Below are positions 1-4,865 of a stretch of 5,754 bases of DNA, piece after piece. The notes below the pieces were generated by a model, which searched no databases, was not told the origin of the DNA, and saw nothing but the letters and a program-made list of their open reading frames with translations. The translations under genes and the position numbers were made by a program. Source of the stretch: MGBC113645 sp036308445 (GTDB lineage Bacteria > Bacillota_I > Bacilli_A > Erysipelotrichales > Coprobacillaceae); assembly GCA_036308445.1 (NCBI GenBank), contig JAXJVS010000143.1, forward strand, positions 1 through 5,754, given 5' to 3'. Numbering within the stretch: position 1 is the first letter of the stretch; each line of letters opens with the position of its first letter.

Positions 1-63
1 ATTTATTACTGAATATATTATAACATATTTTGTATTGTTCATCCATAACAAAATCAACAAAAA

Positions 64-118
64 AGCGATTCATCTCGCCACCTGTAGAGGTGGGAGAATT
101 CTCGCTAGTGTTAGTTAA
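64..118 (+). mobile_element. Putative right end of an IS200/IS605-family (tnpB-type) element, remnant or edge
   Basis: The stretch from AGCGATTCATCTC (64-76) through a GC-rich hairpin to GAATTCTCGCT (96-106) matches, from memory, the conserved subterminal sequence found just 3' of tnpB in many Bacillota IS200/IS605 elements. The hairpin pairs CTC-(bulged G)-CCACCT (74-83) with AGGTGGGAG (88-96) around a GTAG loop, and AGCGA (64-68) can pair with TCGCT (102-106). In such elements this region serves as the transposase recognition hairpin and as the 3' part of the TnpB guide (omega) RNA. No tnpB coding sequence is recognisable in the 63 bases before it, so it may be the edge of an element extending left of the window, or a solo end. 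The exact right boundary cannot be fixed from one copy. It is far more GC-rich than its surroundings, which supports foreign origin. Confidence 0.6.
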
Positions 119-150
119 ATAATCCCATAAACTCCCAACATCATTATAAC

Positions 151-179
151 AAAAAACTAGAAAGATCTTCTTTCTAGTT
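151..179 (-). terminator. Rho-independent terminator of the DUF1934-argS-rpoE operon
   Basis: Read on the minus strand, CTAGAAAGA (177-169) pairs perfectly with TCTTTCTAG (165-157) around a three-base loop. Two further A-T pairs extend the stem outward, and a run of six T follows (156-151). The rpoE stop codon (174-176) lies inside the first stem arm, so the terminator begins within the end of the coding sequence. The T run lies on only one side of the stem, and the plus-strand read has no T tract after the stem, so it acts for the minus strand. Confidence 0.88.
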
Positions 180-503
180 ATAATCATCTTCTATTAATCC
201 ATCATCGTCATCAGTATCATCATCTGTTTCTTCTTCAGCATAAATATCATTCATATCAATATGAACTTCTTCAAATTTATGACGACTTCTTAAATCCCAA
301 CGATTTTCACCAACAGTAATTAATCTACCATCTAAAGTAATATTAGTATAGAATAAAGATTCATTTTCTTCTTTTTCTTCTTCATTAAACCCTTTAATTT
401 CAGAAACTTCCTGCCATAATTTATAAAAATCTACAGGTTTCTTTTTCTTTTTCATTAAATCAAATGCAATATCAACCATTGAACTTTGTTTGTAATCTAC
501 CAT
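174..503 (-). CDS. rpoE: DNA-directed RNA polymerase subunit delta (RpoE)
   Basis: Delta is a small accessory subunit of Bacillota RNA polymerase that reduces nonspecific nucleic-acid binding, promotes enzyme recycling and tunes sensitivity to the initiating nucleotide. The 109-residue protein has the two expected parts. Residues 1-80 form a HARE-HTH domain (MVDIAFDLM early, VDFYKLWQEV at 24-33, and the hallmark GRLITVGENRWDLR at 59-72). A low-complexity acidic tail at about 82-107 is rich in Asp and Glu (EEETDDDTDDDDG). The tail is short: B. subtilis delta is about 173 residues. The ATG is preceded by AAGGAGG (517-511) at good spacing. That site overlaps the argS stop codon, and the two genes are only 12 bp apart, so translation is probably coupled. 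A strong terminator follows, making rpoE the last gene of its operon. In many Bacillota pyrG comes next; it is not seen in this window. Confidence 0.95.
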   Translation of the reverse strand: MVDYKQSSMVDIAFDLMKKKKKPVDFYKLWQEVSEIKGFNEEEKEENESLFYTNITLDGRLITVGENRWDLRSRHKFEEVHIDMNDIYAEEETDDDTDDDDGLIEDDYN

Positions 504-510
504 TGTATTT

Positions 511-517
511 CCTCCTT
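511..517 (-). promoter_or_regulatory. rpoE ribosome binding site overlapping the argS stop codon
   Basis: The minus strand reads AAGGAGG seven bases before the rpoE ATG. Its first two bases are the last two of the argS TAA stop (518-516). Ribosomes finishing argS would therefore sit on the rpoE initiation site, which suggests translational coupling. Confidence 0.8.
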
Positions 518-2177
518 ACATTTTTTCAGGGGCACTTACCCCAATTAGATTCAAGGCATTCTTTAAAGTAATTTGAGTAGCACTAACTAATGCTAATCTC
601 TGTGCAGATAATTCTAAATGTTCATTATCAATGACATAACAATCATTATAGAATGAATGGAATAATTGAGCCAATTTTTGAATATAATTTGCTATTTTAT
701 GAGGTGCTCTTGCTTTAGCACTTTCAATAATTTCATTTCTAAATTCATTAATATGTTTAACTAATTCAATTTCTTTTGTATTAGTTAATAATTCATAATG
801 ATCAGCAACTTCAATATTAGCATTCTTAGCCTGATTTAAAATAGAACACATTCTTGCATGAGCATACTGTGCATAGTAAACTGGATTTTCATTTGATTTA
901 GATTTAGCCAATCCTAAATCAAAATCAAATGGTGTATTAGCAGACTTAGCAACAAAGAAATAACGAGTTGCATCAACACCAATGTCATCAATCAAATCTT
1001 TAATAGTAACTGCATTACCAGTACGTTTACTCATTTTCACAACTTCACCATTTTCCATCATTCTTACCATTTGAATAATATCAATGTTTAATTGATCAGC
1101 ATTATATCCTAAAGCCTGAATAGCAGCTTTCATACGATTAATATAACCATGATGATCAGCTCCTAATAAATCCACTAAATATTCATATCCTCTATCTAAT
1201 TTATTTAAATGATATGAAATATCAGGTGTTAAATATGTATAACTTCCATCAGTCTTAATTAAAACTCTATCTTTATCATCATCAAAATCAGTTGATCTAA
1301 ACCATAGAGCACCTTCAGATTCATAAGTATACCCTTTATCTTTTAACTTTTGAATAGTTGGAACAACCTTATCTTCAGTATATAAAGAAGTTTCACTAAA
1401 CCATACATCATGATGAACTCTAAATTCATTTAAAATATCTTTAATCTTTTGAAGTTCATGCATACATCCTTCATGTCTAAAGAAAGCCAATGCTTCTTTT
1501 TCATCAGCATTAATATATTTATCATTCACTTCTTCTTTAATCTTTTTCGCTATTTCAATAATGTCTTTTCCATGATATCCATCATCAGGTAAAGTTTTTT
1601 CAATACCAAACAACTCTAAATATCTATAATATAATGAAATAGCCAAGTTAGTCATCTGATTACCAGCATCATTAATATAATATTCTCTAGTCACATCATA
1701 TCCAGCAGCACTCATAATTCTACTAATACTATCACCAACTGCAGCTCCTCTAGCATGACCTAAATGTAAGTCACCAGTAGGATTAGCAGATACATATTCT
1801 ATATTATACTTAATACCTTTACCATAATCACTTTGTCCAAAGCGGTCTTTTTCTTCTAATACTTCTTTAATAATTGAAGTCATAGCATCTTTTCTTAAAA
1901 ACAAATTGATAAACCCTGGACCAGCTACTTCAATTTTTTCTACATTAGCCTCTTCCTTATTAAATGCTTCTACAATTGATTGAGCAATCTCTCTAGGATT
2001 ACGTCTTAATACTCTAGTTAACTGCATTGCAAGATTAGTAGAATAATCTCCATGATCCTTATCTTTAGGGATTTCAATGACTATTTGCTTTACATCCATG
2101 TCTTCTACATATTCTAAATCGATAATTGCTTGTCTTAAAGCATTTTTCAATGATAATTCGATTTTATTAACAGCCAT
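516..2177 (-). CDS. argS: Arginyl-tRNA synthetase (ArgS)
   Basis: This cytoplasmic class I aminoacyl-tRNA synthetase charges tRNA-Arg with arginine using ATP. The 553-residue protein is full length for the family. The N-terminal additional domain spans about 1-110 and includes DHGDYSTNLAMQL at 41-53. The Rossmann catalytic core follows, with the HIGH-type motif as HLGH at 138-141 inside NPTGDLHLGHARGAAVGD, the downstream REYYINDAGNQ segment (164-174), a core segment LLGADHHGYI (337-346), and the KMSKS-type loop as KMSKRTGN at 381-388. The DALR anticodon-binding domain begins near 433 (VYYAQYAHAR) and runs to the end. The ATG follows AAGGAGG (2190-2184) with a six-base spacer. It lies 79 bp after the DUF1934 gene and 12 bp before rpoE. 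No T-box leader fits in the gap, so tRNA-dependent antitermination is not supported. No disrupted motifs are seen. Confidence 0.97.
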   Translation of the reverse strand: MAVNKIELSLKNALRQAIIDLEYVEDMDVKQIVIEIPKDKDHGDYSTNLAMQLTRVLRRNPREIAQSIVEAFNKEEANVEKIEVAGPGFINLFLRKDAMTSIIKEVLEEKDRFGQSDYGKGIKYNIEYVSANPTGDLHLGHARGAAVGDSISRIMSAAGYDVTREYYINDAGNQMTNLAISLYYRYLELFGIEKTLPDDGYHGKDIIEIAKKIKEEVNDKYINADEKEALAFFRHEGCMHELQKIKDILNEFRVHHDVWFSETSLYTEDKVVPTIQKLKDKGYTYESEGALWFRSTDFDDDKDRVLIKTDGSYTYLTPDISYHLNKLDRGYEYLVDLLGADHHGYINRMKAAIQALGYNADQLNIDIIQMVRMMENGEVVKMSKRTGNAVTIKDLIDDIGVDATRYFFVAKSANTPFDFDLGLAKSKSNENPVYYAQYAHARMCSILNQAKNANIEVADHYELLTNTKEIELVKHINEFRNEIIESAKARAPHKIANYIQKLAQLFHSFYNDCYVIDNEHLELSAQRLALVSATQITLKNALNLIGVSAPEKM

Positions 2178-2209
2178 AAATATCCTCCTTTTTACGCTAT
2201 ACTTTTATT

Positions 2210-2237
2210 ACAATATCATAATTCTTAACATAGTCAA
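2210..2237 (-). promoter_or_regulatory. Possible internal promoter for argS-rpoE
   Basis: In the 79-bp gap before argS the minus strand reads TTGACT (2237-2232), a 16-base spacer, then TATTGT (2215-2210). These match the sigma-A consensus 5/6 and 4/6. Predicted initiation near 2203 would leave a leader of about 25 bases carrying the argS Shine-Dalgarno. The background is very AT-rich, so this is suggestive only. It would let argS-rpoE be expressed independently of the DUF1934 gene. No terminator lies in the gap, so read-through from upstream is also expected. Confidence 0.4.
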
Positions 2238-2256
2238 CAATTTTTAAAAATATTTT

Positions 2257-2628
2257 CTAAATTATATTTATAATGATATAAACACTAGAAATCAAAGAAG
2301 TAGAATCATACAGCTCATATTTAAGATTTAAACTACTCGTACTATATTTTACATTTAATAACTTTGTTTTAAGTAGAGTAGTACCATATGGTAACTGATA
2401 TTCATTTAAAACCATTCTATCCTTAACTAATTTTAGTTGAGATTGATTATTTTTCAATATAACTTCTTTATCACTATAAATAACTTCAATATGATTACCT
2501 TCAGCATTAAAAGAAATTCTTACATTATCACCAGTTTCTACAATACCTTCACTCTTATATTCCACAGTTTCTTTATCATTACCACTTATAAAAATACTCT
2601 TATATTTAATATGTCTAGTTTGATACAT
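2257..2628 (-). CDS. DUF1934 family protein (YwiB-like), function unknown
   Basis: The 123-residue protein resembles the DUF1934/YwiB family of small predicted beta-barrel, lipocalin-like cytoplasmic proteins. Its biochemical role has not been established to my knowledge. The family pattern is visible as alternating short strands. These include ETVEYKSEGIVE near the start, HIEVIYSDKEVILKN in the middle, LKLVKDRMVLNEYQLPYGTT (the equivalent of the basic strand and FG turn in YwiB) at about 65-84, and a final LNLKYELYD strand around 100-108. No signal peptide is present. The C-terminal tail ends in a hydrophobic Ile-rich strand and the protein is slightly shorter than YwiB. The ATG is preceded by GGTGAT (2639-2634) with a five-base spacer. 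It is the first gene of an operon with argS and rpoE, a pairing I recall from other Bacillota, which supports the family call. Function should not be inferred from linkage alone. Confidence 0.82.
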   Translation of the reverse strand: MYQTRHIKYKSIFISGNDKETVEYKSEGIVETGDNVRISFNAEGNHIEVIYSDKEVILKNNQSQLKLVKDRMVLNEYQLPYGTTLLKTKLLNVKYSTSSLNLKYELYDSTSLISSVYIIINII

Positions 2629-2649
2629 CTTTTATCACCGATGTATATT
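2620..2649 (+). promoter_or_regulatory. Putative sigma-A-type promoter of the penicillin-binding protein gene
   Basis: TTGATA (2620-2625) and TATATT (2644-2649) are separated by 18 bases and each matches the vegetative consensus at five of six positions. Initiation would fall near 2656, giving a leader of about 35 bases with the GAGGTGA ribosome binding site. The -35 box lies within the first codons of the divergent DUF1934 gene, and the -10 box overlaps that gene's own -10 on the other strand. Confidence 0.5.
2623..2646. repeat. Inverted repeat in the divergent promoter region, candidate operator
   Basis: ATACATC (2623-2629) is repeated inverted as GATGTAT (2640-2646) with a ten-base spacer. 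The dyad covers the DUF1934 start codon, its Shine-Dalgarno and its predicted transcription start. It also fills most of the spacer between the proposed -35 and -10 boxes of the PBP gene promoter. That is a common operator position. Seven-base arms can arise by chance in AT-rich DNA, and no regulator is encoded nearby except hipB. Confidence 0.35.
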
Positions 2650-2655
2650 ATAGCA
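2647..2655 (-). promoter_or_regulatory. Extended -10 promoter of the DUF1934-argS-rpoE operon
   Basis: The minus strand reads TGCTATAAT (2655-2647), a perfect TATAAT with the TGn extension typical of Gram-positive vegetative promoters. No good -35 box lies at the proper distance, which an extended -10 can tolerate. Initiation is predicted near 2640, giving a leader of only about 12 bases that starts essentially at the GGTGAT ribosome binding site. Confidence 0.65.
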
Positions 2656-2678
2656 CAAAATTGTTAAAAATAGGAATC

Positions 2679-2685
2679 GAGGTGA
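2679..2685 (+). promoter_or_regulatory. Ribosome binding site that fixes the PBP start
   Basis: GAGGTGA lies five bases before ATG 2691. The alternative TTG start at 2661 would add ten residues before the basic membrane anchor and place this site inside the coding sequence, so the ATG is preferred. Confidence 0.8.
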
Positions 2686-2690
2686 ATCTT

Positions 2691-4559
2691 ATGTTAAAAA
2701 AAATTATCATTTGGTTACGAAGATTATTTATTACTTTTCTTTCCTTAATGATTATTATATATAGTATAGGATATTTATATGAGAAACCAGATATTGGTCA
2801 AGGACATTATGTTCAAATCTATGATAGTGATGGTAACAGTTTTTATTCATCTAATAAGCAAAGTAATGATGTTTCCTTAGAAGAAGTCAGTCCTGATTTT
2901 CTAGCAAGTATAGTTGCAGTAGAAGATCATAGATTCTACTCTCATCGTGGCTTTGATCCAATAGGTATTGCGAGAGCAATTAAGAATAATATTATTTCTG
3001 GTAGCACGAGTGAAGGTGCTAGCACCATTTCTCAACAATATGCAAGATTACTATATTTAACTAATGAAAGAACATGGACAAGAAAAATTAAAGAAGCTTT
3101 TTTAACAGTACGTATTGAATCTCATTATAGTAAAGATGAAATATTAACTGGATATATTAATACTGTATATTTTGGTCATGGTATTTATGGCATTAAGAAT
3201 GCAGCACATTACTATTTTGATAAAGAACCTAGTGAATTAGATTTAAATGAAGCTTCTATGTTAGCAGGAGTTATTAATGGTCCGGTATATTATTCTCCTT
3301 TTAATAACATTGATAGTGCTAAAGAAAGACAAAAAAAAGTATTAAGTGAATTAGTAGAAGTCGGATATATAAATGAAGATAAGAAAAAGGAAGTACTAAA
3401 TACACCATTTGTACTCAATGATGATCCTTCTGCTTCATTGAATACTTCATACCAATATTATAAAGACACAGTTATTGAAGAATTAAAAGAATTAGGTTTC
3501 TATCAAGAAAGTTATATCAACCAGGGATTAAATGTGTATACATCATTAAACATCGAAGTACAGGACAAATTAAACGAATATGTTAATGAAAAAATGAAAG
3601 ACGAAGAAGAATTAGAAATTTCATTTATGATTACTTCTACAAAGAATGCTGGCATTTTAGCATTAATAGGTGGTAAAGATTATAATATTTCTCAATTTAA
3701 TCGTGCTACCCAATCAAAAAGACAAATAGCTTCTACAATGAAACCCTTATTATATTATTTAGCCTTAGACAGTGGTTTTACACCAACTACAAAATTTAAA
3801 AGTGAAGCTACCACATTTCAATTAGAAAATGGTGAAACATATACACCTACAAACTTTAGTAATAAATATCCTAATGATGAAATTACATTAGCACAAGCAA
3901 TCGCAACTAGCGATAATATATATGCAGTAAAAACACATTTATTTTTAGGAGAACAATCATTAGTTAATCTTTTATCAAAATTTGATATTAATCATGTTTC
4001 TCCACATCCTTCTTTAGCATTAGGAACATTAAATTCTAATATTTATGAAATATCTAATATTTATACAACTATCGCAAATACAGGAATTTATAATGATATA
4101 CATACAGTAGAAAAAATAACCAATCATGAAGGTACAATACTATATCAAAGAGAAAATAAGAATGAACAAAAATTATCTCAAGATTCATGTCTTATTTTAA
4201 GTCAATTATTAACTTCTCCTTTTAAAGAAGTTTTTAAAACTTACGCATCTCCTACGATGATGAATTACCAAACAAATTATACCTTTGCAGCTAAAAGCGG
4301 TACAAGTGATTATGACTCATTATGTATCGGTTATAATCCTAATTATGTATTAGCAGGTTGGGTAGGATTCGATGACAATAGAGAATTAACATCTTCTACT
4401 CAAAAACGTATACCAAAAGCTATCTTTCAGAATATGGCTAATTATTTACAAACAAGTGAATCCTGGTATTCATTAAACAATAACATTCAAGCAGTAAAAA
4501 TCAATCCATTAACAGGTGAATATCAAAGCAACGGTATAGAATACTGGTTTAAGAAATAG
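2691..4559 (+). CDS. Class A penicillin-binding protein (bifunctional GT51 glycosyltransferase / transpeptidase), PBP1A/PbpG-like
   Basis: This membrane-anchored cell-wall enzyme polymerises lipid II into glycan strands and crosslinks the peptides. The 622-residue protein has a basic N-terminus (KK, RR) and one signal-anchor helix at about 12-30. The GT51 domain spans about 60-235: EDHRFYSH with catalytic Glu78, GASTISQQ (109-116), RKIKEAFLTVRIE (131-143), GYINTVYFGHGIYGI (154-168) and EASMLAGVINGP (187-198). The transpeptidase domain has all three active-site motifs: STMK with nucleophile Ser348, SDN at 407-409, and KSGT at 535-538 (a KTGT variant). It ends soon after the transpeptidase fold, without long C-terminal extensions. 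ATG 2691 is chosen because GAGGTGA (2679-2685) lies five bases before it; an in-frame TTG at 2661 lacks such a site. It is divergent from the DUF1934 operon, and hipB starts 24 bp after its stop with no terminator between. B. subtilis PbpG is a plausible relative, but the exact subclass is uncertain. Confidence 0.95.
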   Translation: MLKKIIIWLRRLFITFLSLMIIIYSIGYLYEKPDIGQGHYVQIYDSDGNSFYSSNKQSNDVSLEEVSPDFLASIVAVEDHRFYSHRGFDPIGIARAIKNNIISGSTSEGASTISQQYARLLYLTNERTWTRKIKEAFLTVRIESHYSKDEILTGYINTVYFGHGIYGIKNAAHYYFDKEPSELDLNEASMLAGVINGPVYYSPFNNIDSAKERQKKVLSELVEVGYINEDKKKEVLNTPFVLNDDPSASLNTSYQYYKDTVIEELKELGFYQESYINQGLNVYTSLNIEVQDKLNEYVNEKMKDEEELEISFMITSTKNAGILALIGGKDYNISQFNRATQSKRQIASTMKPLLYYLALDSGFTPTTKFKSEATTFQLENGETYTPTNFSNKYPNDEITLAQAIATSDNIYAVKTHLFLGEQSLVNLLSKFDINHVSPHPSLALGTLNSNIYEISNIYTTIANTGIYNDIHTVEKITNHEGTILYQRENKNEQKLSQDSCLILSQLLTSPFKEVFKTYASPTMMNYQTNYTFAAKSGTSDYDSLCIGYNPNYVLAGWVGFDDNRELTSSTQKRIPKAIFQNMANYLQTSESWYSLNNNIQAVKINPLTGEYQSNGIEYWFKK

Positions 4560-4569
4560 TCAATAATAG

Positions 4570-4581
4570 ATAATATATTAT
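4570..4581. promoter_or_regulatory. 12-bp perfect palindrome abutting hipB, candidate autoregulatory site / -10 region
   Basis: ATAATATATTAT (4570-4581) is a perfect palindrome two bases before the hipB ATG. It contains TAATAT and TATATT, either of which could be a -10 box. With TAATAT at 4571-4576 initiation would fall at or next to the hipB ATG. HipB-type antitoxins bind palindromes at their own promoter, so this position is sensible for an operator. The site is pure A/T in AT-rich DNA, and the -35 region (TTTAAG at 4548) is poor, so the assignment is tentative. Confidence 0.3.
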
Positions 4582-4583
4582 AT

Positions 4584-4865
4584 ATGAGAGACTTTTTTGA
4601 AGATTTATTCACCCCACATGATATACAAATGCATATTGCCGATAATTTAAAGAAAAAGCGTAAAGAAGCTAATTTAACACAAGAAGAATTAAGCAACAAA
4701 GCAAATGTTAGTTTTGGCTCTTTAAAAAGATTTGAAAATAAAGGAGAAATTTCGCTAAAATCTTTAATTAAAATAGCAATAGCTTTAAATTGTGAAAACG
4801 AATTATATGAACTTTTCACAAAAAAGAAATACAATTCCATAGAGATTATAAATGAAAACAATTAA
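4584..4865 (+). CDS. hipB: HipB-like antitoxin, XRE-family helix-turn-helix protein
   Basis: This is the predicted DNA-binding antitoxin of a type II HipBA module; HipB proteins neutralise HipA by binding it and repress their own operon. The 93-residue protein has a Cro/C1-type HTH at about 21-75: NLKKKRKEANLTQEELS, then NVSFGSLKRFENKGEISL, then LIKIAIALNC. The SLKRFE-GEISL pattern is typical of HipB partners of HipA, and the C-terminal segment ELYELF plus a charged tail also fits. The stop overlaps the hipA start by 14 bp, the usual tight antitoxin-toxin arrangement. No Shine-Dalgarno precedes ATG 4584; the 24 bases after the PBP stop are almost all A/T. A later in-frame ATG (4629, residue 16) also lacks one and would shorten the N-terminus. 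Translation may be leaderless, or may rely on reinitiation from the PBP gene. Confidence 0.85.
   Translation: MRDFFEDLFTPHDIQMHIADNLKKKRKEANLTQEELSNKANVSFGSLKRFENKGEISLKSLIKIAIALNCENELYELFTKKKYNSIEIINENN

Noticed and set aside
2..118. Open plus-strand frame running through the IS-like hairpin
   Set aside because: It has no start, no recognisable protein similarity, and the conservation there is better explained by nucleic-acid structure than by coding.
2241..2250. TTTTTAAAAA palindrome after the DUF1934 gene as a terminator
   Set aside because: It has no G/C pairs and no usable loop, so it would not form a stable terminator; it is ordinary AT-rich spacer.
2178..2256. Possible T-box or other leader riboswitch in front of argS
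   Set aside because: The gap is only 79 bp, A/T-rich, and shows neither a T-box consensus nor a terminator/antiterminator hairpin.
2437..2667. Plus-strand open frame of 76 codons
   Set aside because: It lies antisense to the DUF1934 gene, has no ribosome binding site, and its Ile/Phe/Thr-rich product looks like a shadow of the coding strand.
2661..2690. Alternative TTG start adding ten residues to the PBP
   Set aside because: ATG 2691 has GAGGTGA at correct spacing and begins a normal basic signal anchor; TTG 2661 has no ribosome binding site.
4523..4861. Minus-strand open frame of 112 codons
   Set aside because: It is antisense to hipB, whose HTH protein is clearly recognisable. The reverse product is low-complexity Ser/Leu/Ile and has no family features.
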